Positions 1-10,851 are shown, numbered from the stretch's first letter. The stretch: DNA of 19,733 nt from Conidiobolus incongruus B7586 (GCA_000697335.1 JNEM01009466.1:1-19733); one strand, 5' to 3'. Notes: a model not told the origin generated them from the letters alone. Numbers and translations are program-made.

Positions 1-415
1 ATTAAATTATTTCTTTTTATATTAATTTTCTAATTAATATTATTTCAAAAAGATAGTTAATTAAATAATTAAAATAGTTATAAAATTAAAAATTCAAAAT
101 TTCATAAATTATAATATTTATATTTATTGGGAAATAATTAAATAATTAAATTTTATTAGTAAAATACCTATATATTTAAAATATATAAGATTTATATCAT
201 CTCAATCAAATTAAATATATATCAACTAATAATGTTTTTATTTATTTAAATAGCAAAGTATTTGATTTTTAATGTTAAAAATAATATATTATTTTATCAA
301 GAAATAAAGTTAAAAAATTGCAAATATTTATTAAAAATTCATATATAGATTAAAAATAATAATATTATAATTTTTAATATTCTATATTTTTTAAATTAAA
401 ATATAATTTAACTAT
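1..415. other. AT-rich flank, no gene seen
   Basis: This stretch is almost entirely A and T and has no open frame of useful length on either strand. I see no tRNA-like, repeat or splice structure. It ends at the TA dinucleotide that borders the mariner element. Confidence 0.6.
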
Positions 416-417
416 TA

Positions 418-450
418 CTCTGTATTTTTAATAATGGGAATTTTTTGCAA
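418..450 (+). repeat. Left terminal inverted repeat of mariner copy 1
   Basis: After TA the end begins CTCTGTATTTTTAATAATGG and runs into a T tract. The reverse complement of the right end begins CCTTGAACTTAAAGAAATGG and then also runs into a T tract. Several mismatches between the two are C/T or T/C, in line with transition decay. Confidence 0.65.
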
Positions 451-508
451 TTGAAAATAAATAAATATTTTAATATATAATATATAACAATAAATATATA
501 ATATAAAT

Positions 509-1543
509 TTAATAGTTTCTTTTATTATTAATAACTTTTTGCTATATTTTTGGCAAAGATTTAACACTTAAAAAACAGTTCTTTTTATTAAAGACTGAAA
601 TTTGATGTTTCACAAACCAATTAAATTTTCTTGCAGAAATTTTCTTTCTTGTAAGCTGGTTTTTTAATTGCCTAAAGCAATTATAATCATATAGGTTATA
701 ATCTAAGGAATATACTAGATGTGGTAGTTTTTTCTAGTTATTTTTAATTAGAAAGTTTTTTATAGCTTTAGATTTATGAATTTTGCAATTATCATGCAAA
801 ATAATAAGTTTTCTCAAATTATATTGAGAACACCAATTAAAAATACTTTTATTTAAAAAAGCAATATAAAGTTTACTATTAATTGATTTTCCTTCAGGAA
901 CTAAATAAGAATAGCATATACCATTATAATCTATTACAATAATTAACATTTGCTTATTAACAAAATATTTATTTAAAGGGATTTGTAGAGGGGGTTGATT
1001 TAGCTTAATCTAACATTTTGATTTGTGTTTTGGTAAAGGATTATACATAGGGATCTAAGATTCATCAATTATAACTATTCACTGTAAAAGTTTAGGCTTC
1101 TAGTAATATTTTAGTAAGTTTTGTTTAGCAATAACTATTTTAACTTTTTTCTAAGCTCTAGTTAAATTATAAGGTACCTATTTTATATTTTTATTTATTA
1201 ATTTGAGTTTACACTTTAATATATGTAAAATACTTATAAAACTAATATTAAAGTGCTTAGATAATTCTTTAACTAAAATAAAAAGGTGCTTTTCAATATA
1301 TCTTTTCACTCTATTAATAATTGAAAAAGTGATAGTTAAAGTTAGTCTTCTAGATTTTAACAGGTTTTGGATAGTTTCTCTCTTAGCTTTAAAATGATTT
1401 ACCTAGCAATAAATTGTTGATTTAGATAATGCTTCATTATTAAAAGTTGCTTGTAAATTTTAAATAATTTTAGAGGGCTTATGGTTAAGTTTTACTGATA
1501 CTAAAATAAAAAACTTTTGATGATCATTATTTGGTTTTAACAT
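509..1543 (-). pseudogene. Mariner transposase, DD34D, full-length frame with nonsense codons
   Basis: From the ATG at 1543 to the TAA at 511-509 there are 345 codons in a single frame, so the product would be 344 residues; mariner transposases are close to 345. The catalytic triad is visible. The first Asp is in IIDES near residue 160, the second in LHDN near 251, and the third in YDYNCF near 286, with 34 residues between the last two. Family motifs also include KxVPYNLTRA before the first Asp, the LPHLVYSLDY block and a C-terminal SLPK-I-x-QK. About ten in-frame stops interrupt the frame, and I found no frameshift. At least six stops sit where mariner relatives carry tryptophan (for example after DES, before VPYN and in the PKI-x-QK motif), and one where glutamine is usual. 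These fit TGG to TAG and CAG/CAA to TAG/TAA changes. The gene cannot make active protein. Confidence 0.85.
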
Positions 1544-1597
1544 AATTAAATTAAACAGCCAATTTTAAAAAGTTAATTTTTTAATCAAAAAAATTAT

Positions 1598-1616
1598 TAT
1601 ATATATATATATATAT
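1598..1616. repeat. TA dinucleotide microsatellite
   Basis: A run of about nine TA units lies inside mariner copy 1, between the transposase start and the right terminal repeat. It probably arose by slippage in AT-rich DNA. Confidence 0.8.
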
Positions 1617-1692
1617 TAAAAATATATAATTTCCTATTAACTTTGTATATATTTATTTATTTCAAACTAATAATATGTTTGAAAAATTAAAA

Positions 1693-1725
1693 ATTAAAAA
1701 ATTTCCCATTTCTTTAAGTTCAAGG
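1693..1725 (-). repeat. Right terminal inverted repeat of mariner copy 1
   Basis: This is the partner of the left end. The shared core is ATGGGAA plus T6 read inward. It is followed on the outside by TA at 1726-1727. The matching inner sequence in copy 2 (about 14918-14945) lets both copies be aligned up to this end. Confidence 0.65.
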
Positions 1726-1727
1726 TA

Positions 1728-2981
1728 ATATTAATTATATTATATCAAAAAATATATAAAATTAATAAAAAACAATTAACAATAGAAATATTGATAAATA
1801 AATATAAATTATTATTTAAAATAATTTTTGATATTGGATAATTAATATAAATATATCCAGAGGTTTTTATTATTGGATTCAAAAACTAATCAAATAATTC
1901 CAAAATATATAATATAAATTTAATATTAATATAAATAGAATCAAATTTATAATATATTGAATAATATGAGTATATAATATAAATTTAAATATATATTATA
2001 AATTTTCAATATCAATTTATTAAAATATATAAAAAAATTCAAGTATTTTCATTATTATAAATTTTTAATATATTAGATATAATATAATATTCTTAATTGC
2101 TTTTTTTTCAAAAATTTTTAATTTTTTAAAAAATATATTATTTTTAATTAATTATATAAAAATATTTTTTAAATATAAATAACATGAAAAAGTTTCACTA
2201 AAATGTTAATATAAATACAAGGAAAATTAAATTTTTATTAAATACCAAATTCACCACTCAATAATATATCATCACAATATAGTGATATTAGTAAAGAACT
2301 AACCAGGTAATTGGTTAATAAAATTAAATGGTAAGCTTTCATTGAAATTAATATTTTTCAATAAAATTATAAATATATTGATATTTAATATTATGAAATT
2401 TATTTAAAATACTCAATAGTTTTAAATTTGTTTATAATTATAATTAAAGAAGATTTTGGTTAAATTGATTATTGAACCAAATCATATTTATTAACATCTA
2501 ATCAAATAATTTAAAAATTTTAAAATCAAACCAAAATAATATATTGTGTTTTATAAAATGTGATGATTGATTAGTAGAATAATAATTCATAAAACATATA
2601 TTAGAATCTAGATTAATATATTGTTAAATTTTATTACAGTAAACTAAGGTAAATCATCTAATTATTTTATATTTAAAGTGAAAAAATATTTTCAACTTAA
2701 AACTGGCGATACAAATATATATTAATTTAAACAAATTTAGATCAAATTTCATACCAAACCTTTCTCCATTTCTAGTATAAATACAAGTTTATAATTGCGG
2801 TATAGGAAATTACCAATTTTGGTAACTATTGATAGTTTGACTGAAAGTTTTAATTATTATGGGATAATGATATGATTCAATTTGAATTGATTACGTAAAT
2901 AACCTATACAAATTTAAATTTGCTAAATTTTATTCTATTAAATTCTTATTCTCATTAATAATAATAACATTAAAAGAAATA
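1728..2981. other. AT-rich upstream region of the proteasome gene
   Basis: No open frame or RNA gene was found. The last 250 bp, roughly 2700-2960, are less extreme in base composition and likely hold the promoter of the beta-6 gene. I could not identify a convincing proteasome-gene (Rpn4-type) control element. Confidence 0.5.
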
Positions 2982-3908
2982 ATGATTCAATCACAACAGC
3001 CCATTGAACTCAAAGCTAACCAACACAGTTTCGATCCTTACACTAATAACGGAGGGTAATTACCATTGTTTAACACTTTATCATAATTAACTCTCATTTA
3101 GTACTTCATTAGCTGTCGCCGGTGAAGATTTCGTCTTAATTGGCAGCGATACCAGACAGAGCGAAGGTTACAATATTAACAGTCGTTATAATCCTAAAGC
3201 TTGGGAATTGTAATTTATTTTAATTAATTTAGAATTTTTATTAATTTTAATTTAGACCCAATGGTTGTGTTTTAGCTACAGCTGGTTTTAATGCAGATTG
3301 TCAAGCTTTATATAGAACAGTATTACAACGTATTGAAGTAATTTAACCTCAATTATTATTTTTAATTATTAATTGGTTTGTTAGTTGTATGTTCACAACC
3401 ACCAAAAGCAAATGAGCTTGGAAGCATTGGCAGCTATGATTCACACTATTTTGTATTCCAGAAGATTTTTCCCTCTCTACAGTTATACTATCGTCGCTGG
3501 TATGGACAAGAATGGTAACTGATACACTATAAAATTTTATGAAAGTTGTTGATGAATTATTGAAATAGGTAAAGGCAGATTGTATTCCTACGATGCCATC
3601 GGCTCCTACGATAGTCACAACTGTGCATGCATTGGATCCGGCACCAGTTTAATTCAGCCTGTTTTGGACAATCAAGTATATTAATTTATTTGAGATAAAT
3701 GCACTGACTAACTGTTGAATAGATTGATAAGACTAATCAACCTGATGTACCTAAAACCTTACCCAGTAGAGAATTCGCAATTAAATTAGTTAAGGATTGC
3801 TTCACTAGTGCCACTGAAAGAGATATCTACACGGGAGATTGTTTAGAATTGTTTATTGTCGATAAGGACGGTATTCACAAAGAAAGCTATCCATTGAAAC
3901 GTGATTAA
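2982..3908 (+). CDS. PRE7: 20S proteasome subunit beta type-6 (PSMB1/Pre7)
   Basis: This encodes a structural, non-proteolytic beta subunit of the 20S core particle. Six exons (2982-3055, 3102-3209, 3256-3337, 3385-3514, 3569-3675, 3723-3908) join without a break into 228 residues; yeast and human homologs are about 241. The introns are 46, 46, 47, 54 and 47 nt, all GT-AG. Recognisable blocks in order are [91 protein letters not shown] and the terminal LKRD. NGG-T is where the propeptide is removed in catalytic beta subunits; beta-6 relatives are not active there. INSRY-PK and the KRD end are closer to yeast Pre7 than to animal PSMB1. The start is the only ATG in frame with exon 1 and gives the usual short leader. 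The gene is single and complete, with no sign of decay. Confidence 0.95.
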
Positions 3909-4400
3909 TTTGGTAATTCTTTATATTAATAAATTTTTTATAGTTTGAATATCTAAAATTAATAATCTCAATACGGATATTGCAATATTGGTAGTAGATT
4001 AATTGAAAAAGTTAACCTTATCACCCAATTTCAACCTTTGAACTCTTCAAATTTTTAATTTAAATAATTCATTAAATTTTTTAAATATTTCAAATCTATC
4101 ACCACCACTTTAATATTAAATATCTAATCTGAAAAAATTATTAACTATTTATTGTTTATTTTTTTTCAATTTAATACAGATTTATATAAATCAATTCTTT
4201 AATGGTGTCCCAAGGTATTGGAATCGTTTTTCTTTAATATGATACTATATCAAAAGTATTTATATCAGATTAATATACAGATTAAATATTATCCTGTATT
4301 TATTCCACTCAATTAAATCCTATCAAAAAAATATTTAAACTCTATTATAGCTCAATATATTAAAATTTCCCAATAAAATACTTTTTTAACAAATTATTAT
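3909..4400. other. 3' flank of the proteasome gene
   Basis: It is AT-rich with a slightly GC-richer patch at about 3970-4050. One plus frame there reads some 29 codons without a start, and stops close it upstream. It is best read as the 3' untranslated region and terminator zone. I see no independent gene. Confidence 0.45.
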
Positions 4401-4700
4401 CACAATATTTTGCTCTGAATTTATATTTCATTTATAAACTTTATTGTCCAATTCCGTTCCAGGAGTGAGTGATATGACAACATGTATATTAAACTCTTGT
4501 GGAATAAAGCATAAAGATGTACTAATATTGAAATTTCAGAAATTGCACCAGGATTTGTAGCTTTGCACTTTGGCAATTCAAGAGGTGTGTAATAAGTTAT
4601 AGTGACTAGGGTAGCAATTAGTAATAAATTTATACTTGGTAATAACACCACTTACCAATATTAGAATCATAACAATTATTTATATATTTTTTAGAGAGGT
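4400..4700. other. GC-richer island with splice-like signals, gene unresolved
   Basis: Composition and open frames suggest a small coding locus, but the strand is not settled. On the minus strand there is a donor GTAAGT at 4655-4650, a branch-like TACTAAT at 4623-4617 and an acceptor CTAG ending at 4606. That would be a 50-nt intron with the geometry of the receptor introns. The following frame runs open to about 4421 and starts with a hydrophobic stretch followed by TPLELPKCKATNPG. On the plus strand there is a GTGAGT at 4465, TACTAAT at 4520 and TTTCAG ending at 4539. Joining those exons reads KIAPGFVALHFGNSRGV and then TAA. No model has a clear ATG with a full open frame. A small or decayed secreted-protein gene is possible. 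Confidence 0.3.
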
Positions 4701-7539
4701 ATTGGTTATAAATACATTAAATTTCAATCTGAATCTAACAATCACTCACTTAATAAAATTGAATTTTTTTAATTTATATTTATTATATTATTTGTAAAAA
4801 TTGTTGAAACAAAATTATTCATTTCGGATATAATATTGTTAAGTTGCTAGTTTTAAAAAATAAAACAATTTTAACTAATTAATTCAATAAAATCTCATAT
4901 TTAAAATTTATTCTATTTATAATCTAATATATTCAAAATTTATATCACTTATCAATTTATTCACTAATCACACTATGCAAACTGTGTTTTATTTAATATA
5001 TATAACAGCAATATATTACTATGTCATATTAATAATAATTTGATTAATCATTTTTAATATGTTTTTATTAAGTTAATATTTAATTTAATTCTAAAATTAT
5101 TTAATTTTTTTAAATAATAATCTAAATTTTTATAAGAAAGGATTATAGAGTATACTCTGTTTTGATATATTATAATAAATACTATTTATCTAAATATAAA
5201 TATGTTTGAAAAAAGTTATATTGATCCGTTTTTTATTCTCTTTATATTTTACATGTTGACGTAATTATTTTTATCAATATTTCAATATTATGTCATTTAT
5301 TTACATATACTTATTTTTATTTTTAACATTGATTTCTGTTGAAGATTAAGTATATTATTAATCTCATAAATCATCATTATACATACATTGTTATATAATG
5401 ATTTTTTTATATTTAATAATAAATTGCTTTTATTATATATTCGAAACTTTTCAATAATTTGTGAATATTATTTAACTAAATATTATTTCAAAAGATATTT
5501 GTGATATTATAAATTGATATAATTTTGGTATTAAAAAAATTAAAATTGCTTAATCTGGTAACTGATATTATAATTAAATAATATAATTATTTATATATCT
5601 TTGATAGATAATGTATCATATTGTATTGTTAAATTCGAATCTAATAATTTACTATATATAAATATATTTTTTTTCTAAAAATTAAGTTAAACTACCTTAA
5701 ATTTTTTTAATATTATTAGCAGTTTAATTAAAAATTATTCAAATACTTTCGATATTATAAAATTGGAGTATATATCAAAATATAATTTATTTATTTAAAA
5801 TAATAAATTGATCAATAAATTTTAATATAATAAAAAAGTAATATTAAGACAATATAAATAATTTAGTGTTTTTTGTTCAAGATTATGTTATTTTATTATA
5901 TATTCTCCTATTAATTAGTCTCGATTGTTAATCTATATTATATCCTACTAAATATCAAAATATATATACATAATTTAATTTAGAAATTATTCGATTCTAT
6001 ATTGGATTGGAGTATATAATTTATAATTTCATATTAACTTATTTGTAATTAATTATAAATTATTTTAATTAGTTTTAATATAATTTTATTTATTCAAAGT
6101 TTATAAATTAATTAAAATATGTATATTAATAAAATAAATGACAAAGATTTAAAAGATATTCAGAATTTAAATATAATAATTATCTATAAATAATTATTTT
6201 GATAGCTTTTCATTAAAATGGAAAAAATAAAAATTATATTTTAAAAATCATCAGAATATATATATTTACCAAATTTTCTTTAAAAAGAAATATCTATGAT
6301 TAAATTCATTTATTTTGATATAAATTTAATAGTATTTTTTTGTTAAGAATTTTTCCAAGCTTTTAAATACTTGTTATAATATTAGGGAAATTCTATATAA
6401 TTATAACATTATTAATACATTTTAACCATAATGATAAAACTTATAAGTATAAATCTAATATAAAGCTAATATACTCATGATTCAAATATTCTTGAATATC
6501 AAAATAAAAATATAATTATATTTTGAAATAAATTCCATTATAGTACAATGGTAATAAATCAAATCAGCAATTGGATTAAATACTAAATCATATATACTAT
6601 GATATAAGTATATAAAATAGTTATGAAAAAATAGATATTACAATGAAAGGGATTATATATCAGTAAAATAGTAACCGAATATGGAAATCCTTGTTCAAAG
6701 GATATAAAGTAATAGACAAAATTAAATAATTAAATATTTATATATTCATCCCAATTATATGAATAGGTTAAATATATTATAATATAATTAATATTAGAAA
6801 TTATTTACAAAAATCTAAGATTTAATAAATACTCTGATTATGAAGTATAAAATCATATAACTTATATTTTGACCGAAATTGATTTTCATTTTATTATATT
6901 ATTTTATTAGATTAAGATATATATATATTATTATTGATCACATTTAAAAATATAAATCAGTTTTTTAGATAATTTATTGATTAAGAATTTATTTAATCTT
7001 TATAGAACAAAGACAATTAATGTGTTATAATTGTAATAATCTAATATCATAATATTTATAAATATAATATTAATATATATAAGGCTTGACTAATGATATA
7101 AATTGAATAGTATATTTAATAACATTAGCTTGGAGAATATCAAGTTGGATATATTACATTTTTCTAGGAATCATATCTAGTTAAAGAAAATTTAATTTTT
7201 GAATATCGTTATAAGTTGTTAATACAATTATAAGCTTAATAATATATATTACAAAATATTGATAATCAGTTAATTTTAATTAGTAGTATTTATTGAATCT
7301 TACCAATTTCGGATAATCTGATCTTGTAAAATTATTTGGAAATTTCTAATTAAGCCAAATTATTGAACAATCAATGATTTGGATCATTAAATAATATAAT
7401 CAAATAAATGCTAATATAAAAGGTGATTTCAATTATTCATTAAATTCTCATTAATTTACAATATGATATAAGATATAATTTGAAATTAAATAATGAATCA
7501 AAGAATTGCTAGTTTAAATATTATTAAGTTTAAAATATT
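4701..7539. other. Gene desert, extremely AT-rich
   Basis: I found no ORF with protein character, no RNA gene, no terminal repeats and no further recognisable mariner fragment in this 2.8 kb. Short palindromes and TA-rich runs occur at the level expected from base composition. A heavily decayed element could be hidden here beyond recognition by eye. Confidence 0.55.
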
Positions 7540-7647
7540 CTAAGTATAATAATACTTAAATAGATTCAAATTGAGAATTCCGTCCAATACATTAAGGTCA
7601 ACAAAGTAATCGTAAATCTGTCCGATACGTCCAGAGCTAATACCCAT
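7540..7647 (-). CDS. Weak 35-residue ORF in a GC-richer island
   Basis: From the ATG at 7647 to a TAG at 7542-7540 the minus strand reads MGISSGRIGQIYDYFVDLNV and a further 15 residues. The part at 7575-7647 is clearly less AT-rich than the surrounding kilobases, which is the only reason to list it. The protein is not recognised and has no signal peptide. It may be one exon of a spliced gene, a remnant or a chance frame. The TAG stop is unlike the intact genes in this window, which all use TAA. Confidence 0.2.
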   Translation of the reverse strand: MGISSGRIGQIYDYFVDLNVLDGILNLNLFKYYYT

Positions 7648-7813
7648 TATACTATATTAATAATAAAATCCAACTAATAAATTACTCGAATTAATTCTAA
7701 TCAATAAAATAAATTAAAGTATTTTTCCATTTATTCATATTTTGATTCAGATTTCATCAAATAAATATTATTTCTAGTAATACAATGCTAATTGTTAAAT
7801 TCCAAAAATCATA

Positions 7814-7930
7814 ATGAAAGATCTGTTTCTATTAATCTGGATTGTGTCTGTAATGGTGAATCCAATTGTTAAACCAGAGGATTATTTTTCGAGGATTAGA
7901 GGTAAACTTAATCATCTGAATCACCGCTAG
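7814..7930 (+). CDS. Possible 38-residue secreted peptide
   Basis: The ATG at 7814 opens a 38-codon frame beginning MKDLFLLIWIVSVMVNPIVK, a short basic start followed by a hydrophobic core like a signal peptide, with a hydrophilic remainder (PEDYFSRIRGKLNHLNHR). It ends in TAG at 7928-7930. A GT at 7902 (GAG-gtaaac) could be a splice donor, but I found no good branch point and no acceptor giving a longer product. It sits alone in AT-rich DNA. It could be a real small secreted peptide, the first exon of a larger gene, or a remnant. Confidence 0.3.
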   Translation: MKDLFLLIWIVSVMVNPIVKPEDYFSRIRGKLNHLNHR

Positions 7931-8780
7931 GCACACATTATTCAATTATAATCAATTATAATTTTCAAGGGTTTTAGAAATCGAATAAAGAAGTATATTA
8001 TAATAATATATCCATTGTATTGATTATTTCCAATTGGAACATTTTCCAAACAGGATAGTGTGAGATTGATTTTTGTGTTAATTAAATACAGATTCGTTAG
8101 TCATTTAATGAAAAAAATAACTCTCAAATGATTTAATTAAGCTCTTAAATTTGAATTGTTGTGAATTATATAATCTTATATTTCGAAGAATCCTTAATTA
8201 ATTTAAATTGATATTTAAAAAAATTTATAATTTATAGCATTGCAATTCTATATGAAATTAATTTTATAAAAGTTATTATTATTTATACAAAAATTATCAA
8301 ATAATTTCAACTGATATTAAACAGAGTTGAGGAGAGTTAAAGGAATATTAAGATGTTTGGTTATAGTTTTTTAGAGTATATATATAGTTTAAATACTTTA
8401 GCTGATCCAATATTAATATTTAAAATTTTAAAACATTTATATTTAAAATTAATTTGAAAATGTTTTGAACTGATTTGATTTATAATAATTTTATATCTAT
8501 TTCAAATATACCATACTACTAATATCTGATGAATTGTTAAGTGTTTAAGTTTATCGTTCAATTTTTATTTTATTCAAACTTGAAAATTTGAATAATTTAC
8601 AAAGTGTACATGGTGTTAAATAACATTGTCACGATAAAATAATTTAAAGCATTGATTGTTGTCAAAATATCTATTATATTAATGTAATACCACTTTGATT
8701 AATTTTGTTTCAACTATTTAAAGAATACTTCAAGTTTAGGTTAGCCCAATTAAGATCATCAAAGGATTCAATGATATTAA
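7931..8780. other. Non-coding stretch before the receptor pair
   Basis: No gene is visible. The distal part of the first receptor promoter probably begins in the GC-richer portion after about 8600. Confidence 0.5.
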
Positions 8781-8870
8781 ATTGGCGATGAATTATGTAC
8801 CAAATTGATGAAACATTGACAGTGTCAAAAGTTTAAATGTACACGAAATTTGAATTGGCATTAATTGGCA
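8781..8870 (+). promoter_or_regulatory. ATTGGC motifs upstream of receptor gene 1
   Basis: ATTGGCA occurs at 8854-8860 and 8864-8870, ten bases apart start to start, with the variant ATTGGCG at 8781-8787. The pair begins about 130 bp before the ATG. The tandem paralog carries an almost identical pair at the same distance. ATTGG is an inverted CCAAT core, so a CCAAT-binding factor is one candidate; that link is inferred. Confidence 0.5.
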
Positions 8871-8940
8871 ATTTCAGGAACCAATCAAATGGATGGAATA
8901 TTATGAAATAAATATTGAATTGGAAAAGTTAAGCAATTCA

Positions 8941-8948
8941 TATAAATA
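8941..8948 (+). promoter_or_regulatory. TATA-like box of receptor gene 1
   Basis: TATAAATA lies 45 bp before the preferred ATG at 8986. The paralog has TATAAAT 43 bp before its ATG. The box lies directly before the earlier in-frame ATG at 8950, so that ATG is unlikely to be in the mRNA. In such AT-rich DNA only the shared distance gives weight. Confidence 0.45.
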
Positions 8949-8985
8949 AATGATGGTAATTGTATTGAGCGTTAGATTTTTTATA

Positions 8986-10033
8986 ATGAGTTCTCACGAT
9001 CCTTTCGCCTTGAGTGAAAATATTGCTACGATAGTCCATCCGATAGGGTTAGCATGCTCTGGGATTGTTTTAATTACTCTTTTCGCAATGGCTGTGGTTG
9101 ATTTTAGACATGTTAACAGACCCACTGTGAGATTTATAGTGGCAATATGCTTTGCTAATGTGCTAATGCAGACAACTGATTTCATAGCATCGACATTAAA
9201 AAACCTTGTAGGTACATTTTCGTGCTGTCTACTCACAATTGTACGTGGATTCGTATATTTTTATCAACCAGCAGTGAATTTGGCCATGGCTCATCACCTT
9301 TATAGAACTCATGTAAAACATCATATCAGCACAAAAATCTACGAATTGATATTGTGGAGTATTATTACCTTAGTTATAGGACTAGCAAAGATAATTATGT
9401 ACATTTTTGACTTTTACCAACCGCATCCAGGATCCAAGGTATGCAACCCGATATCAACTAATTTGGAAGCAACACAAGCTTATGGCGGTTTTCTCGTCAT
9501 CCTCAACATTTTCACTATGCTATTTTCCATCTACATCACTATTAACGGAAACCGTAAGCTCTCTCCAAGTCGCAAAAACTCTGGACAAACTGTGGATGAT
9601 AAGCGAATTATCCACGACTTTACAATCAAACCTCGGAAAATTGCAAAGCGTCTCTTTATGTATCCTCTAGCTACTGTGGTAACCCTATCATCTCAAACTG
9701 CCATTATGGGTATGGTAATTACTGATAACTTTTACGACGATATTTTCCCACTTAAGGCGCTTACAACTGGCTTGTCGGGAGTTCTTACGCTTTTAACATT
9801 CATCAGAGATCCTACTATAAAAATTAGTTTTAGAATTTTCAAGTTTCAAGTGAGAAATTTATTTAAAGGTAATATTCATAATATCAATATTTTTTAAGAT
9901 ACTAACACCTATTTTAGTGAGCTCTCTAAAGAGGCAGTATCACGAAGATTCCGAGTATAATTTATCTAGGAATTCAATTTGGGATATGAATAGAATTCAT
10001 GGTTCAATATTACAAATTATAAAATTAATGTAA
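8986..10033 (+). CDS. Seven-transmembrane receptor-like protein, paralog 1
   Basis: There are two exons: 8986-9868, then 9918-10033 after a 49-nt intron with TACTAAC at 9900-9906. The product is 332 residues. Hydrophobic spans lie near residues 19-40, 47-69, 80-107, 117-140, 163-186, 221-244 and 256-273. A Cys at the start of span 3 (C80) and one in the loop after span 4 (C153) are kept in both paralogs and could form the usual extracellular disulfide. The third inner loop is basic and ends IKPRKIAKRL. YP opens span 6 and FIRDPTIK follows span 7. The layout recalls the Git3/cAMP-receptor-like GPCR group, but I cannot assign an ortholog, ligand or G protein. The ATG at 8986 is preferred over the in-frame one at 8950 because it matches the paralog and clears the TATA box. 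Without splicing the frame would end at 9897 and lose the conserved tail. Confidence 0.85.
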
Positions 10034-10700
10034 TTTAATTAATTAATTAAATATCTGAGATATTTAAAAAAATTATTTAAGTTGCATTAAAATATAAGAT
10101 AATAATAAAAATTTAAAAAAAAAATTTGATAATTACTTAATTGAAAAATTAGTATCAATTCATATTAATTTGTAAAATTTCTATATTTCATATTGAAATT
10201 TATGAAATATAAATTTGTTATTAAGAGTATTTAATTGTGAAAAATGTAATATAAATCAATATTTTTTAATAATTAAGATATCATTATTAAATTGAAGTTG
10301 AATAGAATTGATAACAATCTATAAAATGAAACTAAATATATAATACAAAAAATAAAACATGAAATAATATTTATTCATTAATCAGTTTTTTATATGAAAG
10401 CTCATATTAATTGATTAAAGCATAAAACTATTATTAAATAACATGCGTAAGTCTCAGTTATAATGGCAAATTATCAATCGGATATTATACTCGAAATTTG
10501 GACTTATTTTTATCTTAGAATATACAAGATTATTTTGTTTTAAATATTGACCTTTAAATATCATAATAATAATCTAATATATATAACTATTAATATTAAA
10601 TTCAAAATATTGTGATATTTAACTTAAAAATTATTTTATCCTAAATATACGATCATCTAGTTTAAAATAACAAAAAAGGTTAGTATAATGGTTAAATTCT
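10034..10700. other. AT-rich spacer between the receptor paralogs
   Basis: I found no gene, RNA or repeat. Both paralogs face the same way, so this holds the terminator of gene 1 and the distal promoter of gene 2. Confidence 0.5.
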
Positions 10701-10705
10701 AATCA

Positions 10706-10851
10706 ATTGGCAACCATTAATGCGAGAAATTATAAATAATGGTAATTATTTTAAATTATTTACTTAGAGCCTTGGAATTGGCATAATTGGCAAATTGAAT
10801 TAACGAATCACGGTTTAAAAATTAGATTAGATTATAATCAATTAATTGGCA
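10706..10851 (+). promoter_or_regulatory. Four ATTGGCA motifs upstream of receptor gene 2
   Basis: Exact ATTGGCA copies lie at 10706-10712, 10777-10783, 10786-10792 and 10845-10851. The middle two form a pair nine bases apart beginning 138 bp before the ATG, matching the pair upstream of gene 1. A G/C-containing heptamer repeated four times in 150 bp is notable in DNA this AT-rich. A shared activator or repressor site is inferred. Confidence 0.5.

Larger units (their letters stand above)
416..1727 (-). mobile_element. Mariner DNA transposon, full length, copy 1 (inactive)
   Basis: This is a complete Tc1/mariner element of about 1.3 kb, the usual size for the family. It is bounded by TA dinucleotides at 416-417 and 1726-1727, as expected for a TA target-site duplication. 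Imperfect terminal inverted repeats lie just inside them; both contain ATGGGAA followed by a run of T. The transposase occupies 1543 down to 509. Two more diverged copies in the same orientation lie at about 13828-14960 and from 19040 on. This copy is the least decayed: it keeps GC-rich patches, such as a run of G near 990, that are AT in the others. The element boundaries are inferred from the match between its own two ends. Confidence 0.85.

Noticed and set aside
509-1543. In-frame TAG at tryptophan positions as a hint that UAG is recoded (Trp or Gln)
   Set aside because: The host genes use TGG for Trp and CAA/CAG for Gln and contain no in-frame TAG. The stops occur only in a decayed transposon and one broken gene, so C-to-T mutation explains them better.
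3349-3618. Minus-strand frame across proteasome exons 4 and 5
   Set aside because: It is a shadow; the plus strand splices into a complete beta-6 subunit.
7628-7645. Eleven-base match to a conserved 18S rRNA segment (AGAGCTAATAC), suggesting a guide snoRNA on the minus strand
   Set aside because: No C box (TGATGA) or correctly placed D box (CTGA) is present, and an 11-base match alone is weak.
10679-10750. tRNA A-box-like sequence (TTAGTATAATGGTTA)
   Set aside because: No B-box (GGTTCGA-type) follows at the right distance and no cloverleaf can be drawn.
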